Assembly: GCF_001507645.1 (NCBI RefSeq)
Contig: NZ_CP013909.1
Coordinates: 4,278,001-4,342,000 of the forward strand
DNA length: 64,000 nt
Origin: Hymenobacter sedentarius
GTDB lineage: Bacteria; Bacteroidota; Bacteroidia; Cytophagales; Hymenobacteraceae
Direction: 5' to 3'
Both the position numbers and the translations under genes were made by a program. This document shows positions 27,544-36,239 of the stretch, in pieces. Below the pieces are notes generated by a model. The model saw nothing but the letters and a program-made list of their open reading frames with translations. It was not told where the DNA came from and did no database searches. The first letter of the stretch is position 1. Each line of letters opens with the position of its first letter.

Positions 27544-29052
27544 CTACATGGCCGGCAGCGTAATACAAAACTCCGCGTACTCGCCGCTCTGCGAAGTTGC
27601 CGAGATGGCTCCCCCGTGGCCGCTGGTGATGATATCATGGCTTATCGACAACCCCAGGCCGGTGCCTTCGCCCGGCGGCTTGGTGGTAAAAAAAGGCTGA
27701 AACAGCTTCTGGAGCACCTCTTTGCTCATGCCAGCGCCATTGTCGCGCACCCGGATTTCGACGCCCTTGCCCCGGCGCTTGGTGGCCACCTTCACCTGGG
27801 GCGTGAAGGCCGCGCCCAGCCGCTGCTTTTTGTGCGACACCGAGTAGAACGCATTGCCCAGCAGGTTGAGCAGCACGCGCTGAATGTCGGTGGAGGCCAC
27901 GGAAACCAGGCCCACGTGCGGGTCAAAATCGGTGGCGAGGTTGGCCGTGAAGGCCGGTTCCTGGAGTTGGCGGTTGTGGTAGCTCAGGCGCAGGGCTTCC
28001 TCGGCCAGGCGGTTGAGGTCGGTGGGCTGGCGGTTGCCGCCGGTACTGCGCGAGTGCTCCAGCATGCCTTTCACGATGGCATCGGCCCGCTGGCTGTGCT
28101 GGCCTATCTTCTGCTGCATGTTGCCCAGGTCGCGCAGCAGCGCCTGCACCGTGGCGGTGCCGGGTTCGGTCAGGTGCTCGTTGGCCAGCGACTGCTGCAT
28201 CTCCTCCAGCATCTCCCGGCTCACCTCGGCAAAGTTCTTGACGAAGTTTAAGGGGTTCTGGATTTCGTGGGCCACCCCGGCCGTGAGCTCGCCCAGCGCA
28301 GCCATTTTTTCGCGCTGCACCAGCTGGGCCTGCGTATCCTTCAGCACGCCAATGGTTTCGGCCAGCTGCTGGGCTTGCACTGTTATTTCTTCGCGCTGCA
28401 GGTTGGAGGTGTTCTTTTCGGCTTCGATGGTTTTCCACTGCAGGAAACCAATGCGGCTGTCAACCTCAAAAATGTAGCCCGTTAAGGAAGCCACAAAGTA
28501 GGCGGCCAGCAGAAAAACGGTGTTGTTGACAATCAGATGGCGGTCGACGGCCAGGTGGCGGGCGTGCGAGACGAGGATGAAGTAGGCGCCAATGATGACG
28601 GTGTGGGCCGCCAAGGCATGCCAAAACCGCAGCCGCACCCACGAGCCCGTAAACATCATGATGATTATCACGCCCACATAGTAATGGTCGTAGGCCAGCT
28701 CGGTGGGCTGGCTTTGCCGCACGATGAGCACCAGCGCCAGGCCCGCCACGATGCACATCACGGTCATCACCACTTGCAAAAGCCCCCGCAGGGGCGTGAT
28801 GTAGCTGAACAGCAGGGCAATAAAGATGGCCGGGCACCCCACGCTAAAGCGGTAGAACCAGGCCGTCGAAGTCGTGACGGGAAGGGAATTCAAGTCCAGC
28901 AGCCCAAACGCGGCGTAGAGGATGACACCCACGGCCAGGGATATCCGGATGGCATTGATGGTCGTAACGTTATAGTAATCAATAAACTCCCGCTCGGTCG
29001 CATCCGGAAACCGAAGACGCCAAGCTGCCGGTACTAGCTGTAAATAGTCCAT
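27544..29052 (-). CDS. Membrane sensor histidine kinase
   Basis: 502 residues. The first 200 residues hold about six membrane helices (AIRISLAVGVILYAAFGLL, then others), so sensing is probably in or at the membrane. A coiled linker (residues 205-250) leads to the dimerisation domain with phospho-acceptor His262 in GVAHEIQNPLNFVKNF, then N-box LLNLLGNAFYSV, G1 VRDNGAGM, F-box FQPFFTTK and G2 GEGTGLGLSIS. No receiver domain and no response regulator is adjacent. It lies 32 bp after the HTH gene on the same strand, so the two are co-transcribed. Confidence 0.93.
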   Translation of the reverse strand: MDYLQLVPAAWRLRFPDATEREFIDYYNVTTINAIRISLAVGVILYAAFGLLDLNSLPVTTSTAWFYRFSVGCPAIFIALLFSYITPLRGLLQVVMTVMCIVAGLALVLIVRQSQPTELAYDHYYVGVIIIMMFTGSWVRLRFWHALAAHTVIIGAYFILVSHARHLAVDRHLIVNNTVFLLAAYFVASLTGYIFEVDSRIGFLQWKTIEAEKNTSNLQREEITVQAQQLAETIGVLKDTQAQLVQREKMAALGELTAGVAHEIQNPLNFVKNFAEVSREMLEEMQQSLANEHLTEPGTATVQALLRDLGNMQQKIGQHSQRADAIVKGMLEHSRSTGGNRQPTDLNRLAEEALRLSYHNRQLQEPAFTANLATDFDPHVGLVSVASTDIQRVLLNLLGNAFYSVSHKKQRLGAAFTPQVKVATKRRGKGVEIRVRDNGAGMSKEVLQKLFQPFFTTKPPGEGTGLGLSISHDIITSGHGGAISATSQSGEYAEFCITLPAM

Positions 29053-29084
29053 GCTCGAAGGGCGTTTAGGCGCAGGGCCGGGGG

Positions 29085-30086
29085 CTAGCGGAGGGCCAGG
29101 GTTTGGGCGTGCAGTCGGTGGCGGAGGGTGTTGAAAAACTGGGTGCGCTCCTTTTCGCCACTGCCGCTGATGAGGGTAGACTTCTTCATCAGATTGTCGA
29201 GGTTGGCAAACATGAAGTTGTTGAAGCCTTCGTCGCGGGTGCCCACGAAGTAGAGCACGCTGTGGTTGAGAAAAGTGATGCGGCCTTTGCCCAGTTCGGC
29301 CGCCAAGGTGTTGTCGCCCAGTATCAACTCGTTGATGAACAGCTGGTAGGCGGGGCCATCGGGCCGGGGCGCCTGGCCGCTGGTGAACTTGGTGCCGCCC
29401 TCGGCCTGGGCTTCCAGGTAGTTGAGCAGCTCGCCTAGTCTGGCGTACAGCAGGTGCAGGTCGTCTTCGGAGTCGAAGGCCTCAAATTCCTTGTAAAAGT
29501 TGATTTGGCGCAGGGTGCTATTCAGGCTCTCCGCATTCCAGATTTCGGTGGTCGCAACGCGGTTGTAGAGCCCCACCAGGCGTTGGCAGGCCTCGTGCAG
29601 GGGGCGGTAACGCGCATCCCCGATTTTGAATTTTACCCCGCGCAGCTTGTCGTCGTGGAGGATGGACTTCATCCAGAAGTAGAACTTGAACTCCGTGAGC
29701 TCCGGAAACTGGAAGTGGTAGAAAACCGGTATGTCCTTAACGATAAAGTAGATGTGCGCATTGGCATAGCCATTAATCAGCTCAAGCTGCCGTTCCATAT
29801 CCTGCAGCCAGTGCTCGAGGGAAGGCGCTTCCTGCAGCGGCTGCCGCCCCGTGAAGAGGATGGCCTCGGTTTGGGGAAACAAAAACTGGTCGATGGAAAC
29901 CCGAAAGTGCAGCCCAACCTTTTGCACCTCGTTCAAGTCCATGCATTTTTCGCCCCGAATGCGCCGGTAGGCACTATCGGTACTGAGCCCCAGGAGGTCG
30001 GCTACTTCCTCCACCAACGACTGATGCGGGAGCAGCTGGGCTTTGATGTGCTGGAAAAATCGCACCTGTGCATGGGGCAGCTTCAT
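29085..30086 (-). CDS. HTH-domain regulator with large C-terminal domain
   Basis: 333 residues from ATG 30086 (a TTG nine codons upstream is less likely). Residues 15-65 form a helix-turn-helix of XRE-like type (VEEVADLLGLSTDSAYRRIR). The remaining 260 residues are a helical and aromatic-rich domain (IYFIVKDIPVFYHFQF, KFYFWMKSIL) seen in other Bacteroidota HTH proteins of unknown ligand. First gene of a two-gene operon with the histidine kinase. Confidence 0.75.
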   Translation of the reverse strand: MKLPHAQVRFFQHIKAQLLPHQSLVEEVADLLGLSTDSAYRRIRGEKCMDLNEVQKVGLHFRVSIDQFLFPQTEAILFTGRQPLQEAPSLEHWLQDMERQLELINGYANAHIYFIVKDIPVFYHFQFPELTEFKFYFWMKSILHDDKLRGVKFKIGDARYRPLHEACQRLVGLYNRVATTEIWNAESLNSTLRQINFYKEFEAFDSEDDLHLLYARLGELLNYLEAQAEGGTKFTSGQAPRPDGPAYQLFINELILGDNTLAAELGKGRITFLNHSVLYFVGTRDEGFNNFMFANLDNLMKKSTLISGSGEKERTQFFNTLRHRLHAQTLALR

Positions 30087-30442
30087 GGGTAGCCCGCTGG
30101 GTGGAAATTGCAATAATAATCGAATAAGTTAGTAAATATTGAGCCAAAAACAAAGCAGGCCTGGCCGATTTGCACCAGCTGCCGAACAAAACCGGGCCGT
30201 AGCCGAAACGGAGCAGGAGTAGCGGAAATTAAAAAATGAAGTCTTAGCCCTCAATTAGGGTTCAGCCTACTGAGATGGTAACTTTCTGGTGCCGTGCAAA
30301 GCCCATCCGTCAGCTCGAGCGGTTCGTGGTTCACGCTGCGTTTTGCTCGCCCTTGCAGGCCGCGGCCGCTGTGCTGCATCACCTTAGCCGGGTGGTACAC
30401 GCCGGTACCGGGCAGCATTGACCACCTTTAGCCACCACCGCC
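30087..30442. other. Divergent intergenic region
   Basis: About 355 bp between the HTH gene (leftward) and the desaturase-like gene (rightward). The first 120 bp are AT-rich and should hold the HTH-kinase promoter. I see no gene and no clear operator. Confidence 0.4.
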
Positions 30443-31342
30443 ATGAACACAGCCCACTTTCAGCCCGACCCGGTGCGGAGGTTGTGTCAGGCGCTTGAGC
30501 ACCGCCTGAATGCATATTTCGAACAGCAGGGCCTGAGCGAGTACACCACCCCCTTGGCCGTTGGAAAAACGGTACTGTTCAGCGTCCTTTTTGGCGCCAC
30601 CTACGGCCTGCTGCTGCTCGTGGCAATGCCGCTGGGCATGTTTTTGCTGCTGTGGTTTTTGATGGGCGCGTTCCTGCTGCGGGCCGCCATCAGCATTGTG
30701 CAGGACGCCGCCCGCGGGATTCTGTTCTCCACGCGCCCCTGGATGAAGTCCTTTCTAACGCACTACAAGCGCCTGCTCAGCAGCAACGGCTACCGCTACA
30801 AAACCAGGCCCCCCGGGCCCACTCCGGCCCAACGCAGCCCGCAGGAAGCGCCCAACGAAGTTTCGGACTATACGCTGGTGTACGTGACCCCCTTTACCAC
30901 CACCCGGGCGGGGCACGTGTACCGGCGCCGGTACCTGCGGCTGCTCTATCCATTCTTCCTTCTGTTTTGGGCGCTGTTCCGCCATTTTCAGTACTATCAG
31001 CGCGAGAAACTGGAAAAGTCGGACCGCGTGTGGGCCCAAAACCCGCTGGCGCGCTGGGTTTCGGCCTTTGTGAGCAAGGCCTACTATTTATTCTACCTGC
31101 TGGTGGTGCCCGCCCAGGTGCTGCCCGTGGCATTCTGGCAAGTAGCGCTGGGCTTTGTGTGCATGCACCTGGGCTCCGGCGTGATGGCGATGTTCGCCGT
31201 GTCGGCACACATTGCGGAAAACGACCCGGTGTTTGTGGTACCCAATGCCGACGGGTCAATGAATTTTAGCTGGGGCGCCGACCACCTGCGCACTACCCCC
31301 AACCAGCGGCCCCGGCTGGCGCAGCGCGAGCTTACCTACTGA
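30443..31342 (+). CDS. Fatty-acid desaturase homologue lacking its histidine boxes
   Basis: 299 residues that align in order with membrane acyl-CoA desaturases of Bacteroidota: the early helices, then ISIVQDAARGILFS where active enzymes have a 'xxHDxxHGSxS' box, then VYRRRYLRLLYPFFLLFWAL in place of 'YHRFQHLYxWxxYxL', KAYYLFYLLVVP, and SAHIAENDPVF plus ADHLRTTPN in place of 'AHVxExxxFP ... VHQLETTxN'. The first HDxxHG has become QDAARG, the second WxxxHNxxHH region is replaced by a Pro-rich segment, and the protein stops before the last QxxHH. No di-iron site is possible, so this is a pseudoenzyme or a decaying gene that keeps an open frame. Confidence 0.7.
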   Translation: MNTAHFQPDPVRRLCQALEHRLNAYFEQQGLSEYTTPLAVGKTVLFSVLFGATYGLLLLVAMPLGMFLLLWFLMGAFLLRAAISIVQDAARGILFSTRPWMKSFLTHYKRLLSSNGYRYKTRPPGPTPAQRSPQEAPNEVSDYTLVYVTPFTTTRAGHVYRRRYLRLLYPFFLLFWALFRHFQYYQREKLEKSDRVWAQNPLARWVSAFVSKAYYLFYLLVVPAQVLPVAFWQVALGFVCMHLGSGVMAMFAVSAHIAENDPVFVVPNADGSMNFSWGADHLRTTPNQRPRLAQRELTY

Positions 31343-31490
31343 GCCATACTACAAGAGAATACCGAACGGGCAGCCTGGATTTTAACGCATCGACACCCAT
31401 CGTTGTGCTTTGAAGCGGCGTGTGAAATCGCGACCTTAGAAATAAGGGCCAGCCGATAACAACTGCTGGTGGCTCCAAACGCACTTCGTT

Positions 31491-33368
31491 ATGTCCGACG
31501 AACCTACCTCATCCTCGTTTGCTACCCGCTACGCTGCAGAAATTGCCGAACTGCTGGCCGAGCTAACGGCATTGCGCCAGGAAATGGTACAGGCGGCCGC
31601 GCAGGCCGGCAGCCGCGTGGCAGCCGTTAGCCCGGTCTTTCGCGCCAGCGCCTTCAACCTCCTGCACTACCTGGCGTTGCGCCGCCGCGACCTGCGCCCC
31701 CTGCAAAGCCGCCTGGCCGTGCTCGGTCTCTCCTCGTTGGGCCGTGCCGAGGCCCACGCCCTGGCCAGCGTGGAGGCGGTACTGGCCGTTTTACACGAGC
31801 TGACCCAGCCGGGCACACCCAACCTGCTGCTCCCCAGCGAGGACGCGCCGGCTTTCGCCAGTGGGGCGGGGCTGCTGGCTCAGCACAGCGATGCCGTACT
31901 GGGCCCCGTTCCGGCCAGCCGCGGCGTCCGCATCATGGTTACCCTGCCCAGCGAGGCCGCGGCCGACTACGCCCTAGTCCGGGACCTGCTGCGCCAGGGC
32001 ATGGACTGCGCGCGCATCAACTGCGCGCACGACAACGTGGCCGCCTGGCAAAAGATGATTGAGCACCTGCGCCACGCCGAGCAGGAATTGGGCAGGAGCT
32101 GCTGAATCAGCATGGACCTGGCCGGGGCCAAGCTCCGCACCGCCGGCCTGCCGCCGGGCCCTTCCATATTGCGAATCAACCCGTTTCGCGACGATTCTGG
32201 CCGGGTGCTGATGCCCGCCTCTGTGTGGCTGACGCCGCAGGAGCAGCCCCAACCAGCCCCCGCCAATTCCGCTAGCACGCTGGTCAGCCTGGCGCTGCCG
32301 GCGGCGTGGCTCCGCGGCTTGCAGGCCAATAACCCCGTTCGGTTCCGGGACCGGCGCGGCCGCAAGCGCAAGCTACGCGTGCTGAGCATCAGCGAGCAGG
32401 GCTGTTGGGCTGAGCTGCGCAAAACCGCCTATCTGGCCCCCGACACCCTTTTTTGGAGTCCCGCCGGAGAGGCGATGCTGCAGCGGATTCCCCGGCTCGA
32501 AGCGTTTCTGCTCCTGCGCCCCGGCGATGTGCTGCAGCTCAACCGGTACCCCGGGGCGCTGGACTCCACCGGTACCCAGGCAGCTATCGGCTGCACCATG
32601 CCGGAGCTGCTCGACCATGTAAAGCTGGGCGAGCGGGTCTGGTTCGACGATGGCAAGATTGGCGGCGTGGTGGAGCAAGTGGAGCCAGATGCATTGCTCG
32701 TGCGCATCACCCAGGCCCGGGCAAAGGGCGAGAAACTGCGCAACGACAAAGGCATCAATCTGCCCGACAGCCTGCTGCCCCTGCCCGCCTTGACTCCGAA
32801 AGACCAAGAGGACCTGGCTTTCATTGCACAGCACGCGGACATGGTCGGCCTTTCCTTTGCCAGCCGGCCACAAGATGTGGAGTTGCTCCAGCAGCGGCTG
32901 GCCCAACTCACGGAGCGGCCCATTCCCTTCATTATCAAAGTAGAAACGCAGCGGGGCTTCGAGCAGCTGCCGGCCATTTTGCTCACTGCAATGCGGGCCC
33001 CTGGCTTTGGGGTGATGATAGCGCGCGGGGACCTGGCCGTGGAGTGCGGCTTCGAGCGCCTGGCCGAGGTGCAGGAAGAAATCCTGTGGCTGTGCGAAGC
33101 GGCGCATGTGCCGGTTATCTGGGCTACGCAGGTGCTGGAAAGCCTGGCCAGCGGCGGCCTGCCCTCGCGGGCCGAAATCACGGATGCGGCCATGGGCAAC
33201 CGGGCCGAATGCGTCATGCTCAACAAAGGGCCGCGGGTGGTGCAGGCCGTCGAAACCCTTGATGGTATTTTCCGACGCATGCAGGGCCACCAGCACAAGA
33301 AAAGCGCCATGCTGCGGAGCCTGCACGTGGCCCAGATGCTGCCGGAGCCCGAAAGCACCCCGCTATAA
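31491..33368 (+). pseudogene. Pyruvate-kinase-like gene interrupted by an in-frame TGA
   Basis: Two frames in the same phase join into one pyruvate-kinase-like protein of about 625 residues. The first (31491-32102) has a helical N-terminus and the barrel start RIMVTLPSEAAADYALVRD and ARINCAHD. TGA at 32103-32105 follows GRSC; the next codons (I-S-M-D-L-A-G-A-K-L-R-T) continue the PK strand 'RxxMDLxGxKLRT', so a CGA (Arg) to TGA change explains the stop. The second part (restart ATG 32112) keeps the active-site strand FIIKVETQRGFEQL, GVMIARGDLAVECG and WATQVLESLASGGLPSRAE. It could be a null allele, two polypeptides, or a sequencing error. Confidence 0.8.
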
Positions 33369-33388
33369 GCCAGCCCCTGCTTGTTTTA

Positions 33389-33508
33389 TTACCAGCGATG
33401 GATGACCCCACACTTTTCCAGCACCGTGAGCAGCCCCACCAGCGCCGCCAGGATGGCCGCCTTGGGCAGAACCTCTCGAAAAAAATTGACTTTGGATAAA
33501 TACCCCAT
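33389..33508 (-). CDS. Possible 39-residue membrane protein
   Basis: ATG at 33508 opens a 39-codon frame starting MGYLSKVNFFREVLPKAA with one hydrophobic helix (AAILAALVGLLTVLE) and a short tail. Just upstream on the minus strand is GAAATTTG (33520-33513), the same -7-like box as at 58621. No homologue recognised; the call rests on the composition and promoter box. It runs convergent to the pyruvate-kinase-like gene. Confidence 0.45.
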   Translation of the reverse strand: MGYLSKVNFFREVLPKAAILAALVGLLTVLEKCGVIHRW

Positions 33509-33771
33509 GGCGCAAATTTCGGCATATAGCACTGGATATTCGCAATTCCACCGTTTGCGGCTGGCACTGCGGAGCTTACGATTGGGCTGGTATTTTCCTT
33601 GTCTCCGGCTTGGCGCAATTTGGAAGAAAATTGCTTAGCTTGGTGAAAGGCCCGCGTAGCGCAAGCGGAACTTCATGCGCTTGGATGCCCTTACATTAGC
33701 GGGAGTCTCTGCGGACAAGAAGTTCGGCACAAGCTGCCTCTGCTTTTTCACCCCAATTTTTCCTTTTGCCC

Positions 33772-33936
33772 TTGCAACCGCCCGCCACCGTCGACCTCAC
33801 CCGCATCAACCTGCAGTCTACCATCGCCGTGAACTATTGGTGCCAGGTGATGCACTGCTCCGAAACCCAGCTGCGCAATGCCATCCTGGCCGTCGGCACG
33901 CTGCCCGCCGACGTTCAGGCTTACCTGAGCCGCTAA
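33772..33936 (+). CDS. DUF3606 small protein
   Basis: About 54 residues with the DUF3606 pattern: DLTRINLQSTIAVNYWCQVM, then SETQLRNAILAVGT and VQAYLSR (usual form 'RINVxxxYEVxYWxxxFGVSxEQLxxAVxxVG'). No ATG is available; TTG at 33772 or at 33766 must be the start. DUF3606 proteins are small, of unknown role, and common in Bacteroidota and Proteobacteria. Confidence 0.6.
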   Translation: MQPPATVDLTRINLQSTIAVNYWCQVMHCSETQLRNAILAVGTLPADVQAYLSR

Positions 33937-34129
33937 AGCGCGCGTTTACAGCACTTCTTGCCGCTGCCCGGACAACTTCGGTTGCGTCTGTGAATAGTAT
34001 GGCGCTTAGTCCTAGCCCCGCTTGGTCCGTATGCCGGACCTGAGCTGGAACCCTCCCGGCTTTCTGCTTTTTCGCTTGTGAAGCAATTAAATCACCCAAA
34101 TAAGGGGGGTTTAAAACCATTGCCAATTA

Positions 34130-34183
34130 TTAAACGTTTGTTTAAAACATAATTTTAAACCTCGAGTAATTGGGCTAACTTTG
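34130..34183 (+). promoter_or_regulatory. Promoter and palindromic operators of the TetR-efflux operon
   Basis: A perfect Bacteroidota -7 box TAACTTTG at 34176-34183. Just upstream are two overlapping palindromes: TTAAAC-GTTT-GTTTAA (34130-34145) and GTTTAAAA-CATAA-TTTTAAAC (34140-34160). They cover the -33 region and are the likely binding sites of the TetR-family product encoded next. Confidence 0.7.
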
Positions 34184-34254
34184 CGAATGAAGTTCACAGC
34201 TTGAAGCCCAAATCAAGCTAGCCTTCATCGATTCAGCACCAGACAGTTTCTGCC

Positions 34255-34881
34255 ATGAAAAAACCCGCCTCTGACGCGCTGGATACGAGCACTGAAGAAC
34301 GCATTAAGGAAGCGGCACGCAAAGTGTTTTTGCAGAAAGGCTACGCGGCTACGCGGGTGAAGGACATTGCCCAAGAAGCGGGACTCAACATTGCCCTGCT
34401 CAACTATTACTTCCGAAGCAAGGAAAAGCTATTTGACCTGGTGATGCTGGAAAAGCTGCAGCAGTTTGCCGGCGAGCTGCAGCGCATCATGTTGGACGAA
34501 GCCACTTCCCTGCGCGAAAAAGTGGAGCTGATTGCTGCTTTCTATGTCGACTTGCTGCTGGCCCAGCCCGAGCTGCCCGTCTTTATTTTTAGTGAGCTAA
34601 AAGCCAATCCGGCGAAGCTAGCGGGCATTATGGGCGCCCAAAAGGTGCTGCTCCACTCCCGCTTTGCCCAGCAGCTGCGGGAGGAGCTGGGCGCCCGGCA
34701 CAGCGCAAGCTACCCTTTACAACTGCTGATGAGCTTGCTGGGCATGGCTGTGTTTCCGTTTGTGGCGCGGCCGGTGCTGCAGCTGGCCGCCGAGCAGGAT
34801 GATGCCGCTTTTGCGGCCCTCATGCAGGAGCGCAAGCGACTGCTGCCGCAGTGGTTTGAGACCCTGTTGCAGTCGGCGTAG
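34255..34881 (+). CDS. TetR/AcrR-family repressor
   Basis: 208 residues. The N-terminal HTH is clear: ERIKEAARKVFLQKGYAATR, then VKDIAQEAGLNIALLNYYFRSKEKLF (residues 14-62, quoted in parts). The C-terminal ligand domain is helical (YVDLLLAQPELPVFIFSELK), as in the CecR/YbiH type that goes with YbhGFSR pumps. First gene of the efflux operon, 58 bp before the TolC gene; likely autoregulated through the palindromes at 34130-34160. Confidence 0.92.
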   Translation: MKKPASDALDTSTEERIKEAARKVFLQKGYAATRVKDIAQEAGLNIALLNYYFRSKEKLFDLVMLEKLQQFAGELQRIMLDEATSLREKVELIAAFYVDLLLAQPELPVFIFSELKANPAKLAGIMGAQKVLLHSRFAQQLREELGARHSASYPLQLLMSLLGMAVFPFVARPVLQLAAEQDDAAFAALMQERKRLLPQWFETLLQSA

Positions 34882-34939
34882 CCTTTTGCCGGTTAGTTAA
34901 ATGGTTTTTTAAAGTGCGCTTTCAACCCTTGGTTCGCTC

Positions 34940-36223
34940 ATGAAAAAAACAGTGGCACTTATTGGGTGGCTGGCCCTGGCCGGCACCAGCTGGGCGCAGT
35001 CGGGCCAGCCGGCGCTGACGCTCGCCGACTGCCAGGCGCGGGCGCAGCAAACCTACCCGCTAACTCGGCAGCGCGAGCTGATAGAGAAAACCCGCGACTA
35101 CTCGGTGGCCAACGCCGCCAAGGGCTACCTGCCGCAGCTCAGTTTCTCCGGCCAGGCCACGTACCAGAGCGAAACCATCAACTTTGCCAAAGAGCTGCCC
35201 GCCGGGTCTCCGCTGGCCGCCGCGCTGGCCACCATCAGCAAGGACCAGTACAAGGTGACTGGGCAGCTCGACCAGGTGCTGTATGATGGCGGCGGCATCC
35301 GCTACACCCAGCAGGCGCGCCGGGCCGAGGCTGACGTGCAGGCAAAGAACATGGAAGTCAACCTTTACGCCCTACGCGAGCGGGTTAATCAACTGTTTTT
35401 CGGGGTGCTGCTCGTGGATGCGAAGCTCAAGCAAACGGCCCTTCGCCGGGCCGACCTGCAAAACGGCGTGCAGAAAACCGAGGCCCAGCTAGCCAACGGC
35501 GTGGCCTTCCGCAGCAGCCTCAACGAGCTAAAGGCCGAGCTGCTGGGCGTGGACCAAGGCTTGACCCAGCTGCGCGCTACCCGCCGGGCGTATCTGGCCA
35601 TGCTCGGACTCTTCATCAATCAAACCCTGGACGAGCAAACGCCACTGGCCCTGCCCGCCCCAGTGGGCCTCACACAGTCGGTCAACCGCCCCGAGCTGAG
35701 CTTGTATGAGGCGCAGAAGCGCACCTACGATACCCAGGAAAACCTGTTGCGGGCCGCCTACCGGCCCCGGCTCGGCGCCTTCTTTCAGCAGAACTACGGC
35801 CGGCCCACGTTCAACTTCATCAGCAACGACTTCGGCTTTTTCTGGCTCGGCGGCGTGCGCCTGAGCTGGAACCCGAGCAGCCTCTACACCACCCGCCGCC
35901 ACGACGTGCAGCTCCTCGGCCTGAGCCGCCAAAACGTGGACCTGCAGCGCGAAACCTTCCTGTTCAACACCAACCTGGCCCTGAGCCAGCAGCGCGCCGA
36001 TGTGCAGCGCTACCAAGAGCTGCTGGCCCAGGACGAGCAGCTGGTGGCGCTGCGGGCCTCCGTGAAGACTTCCGCCCAGGCCCAGCTGCAAAACGGCGTC
36101 ATCACCTCACACGAGTACATCACGAAGGTCAACGCCGAAGACGCGGCCCGCCAGGCCCAGGTGCTGCACCAGATTCAGCTGCTGCAGGCGCAGTACGCTT
36201 ACCAAACCACGTCCGGCAATTAG
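34940..36223 (+). CDS. TolC-family outer-membrane efflux protein
   Basis: 427 residues with a signal peptide (VALIGWLALAGTSWA). Two tandem outer-membrane-efflux repeats: the first begins LTLADCQARAQQTYPLT and the second lies near LSLYEAQKRTYDTQENLL. The helical barrel segments are rich in Gln, Leu and Ala. It would form the outer-membrane exit duct for the HlyD-ABC pump encoded next. Followed by the HlyD gene after 16 bp. Confidence 0.92.
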   Translation: MKKTVALIGWLALAGTSWAQSGQPALTLADCQARAQQTYPLTRQRELIEKTRDYSVANAAKGYLPQLSFSGQATYQSETINFAKELPAGSPLAAALATISKDQYKVTGQLDQVLYDGGGIRYTQQARRAEADVQAKNMEVNLYALRERVNQLFFGVLLVDAKLKQTALRRADLQNGVQKTEAQLANGVAFRSSLNELKAELLGVDQGLTQLRATRRAYLAMLGLFINQTLDEQTPLALPAPVGLTQSVNRPELSLYEAQKRTYDTQENLLRAAYRPRLGAFFQQNYGRPTFNFISNDFGFFWLGGVRLSWNPSSLYTTRRHDVQLLGLSRQNVDLQRETFLFNTNLALSQQRADVQRYQELLAQDEQLVALRASVKTSAQAQLQNGVITSHEYITKVNAEDAARQAQVLHQIQLLQAQYAYQTTSGN

Positions 36224-36239
36224 CCCGCCCGTTTCCCGC

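Noticed and set aside
31491-33368. Selenocysteine at the TGC-TGA in the pyruvate-kinase-like gene
   Set aside because: The aligned residue is Arg, not Cys, no stable stem-loop of SECIS type was seen after the TGA, and selenocysteine use is not expected here. A nonsense change is simpler.
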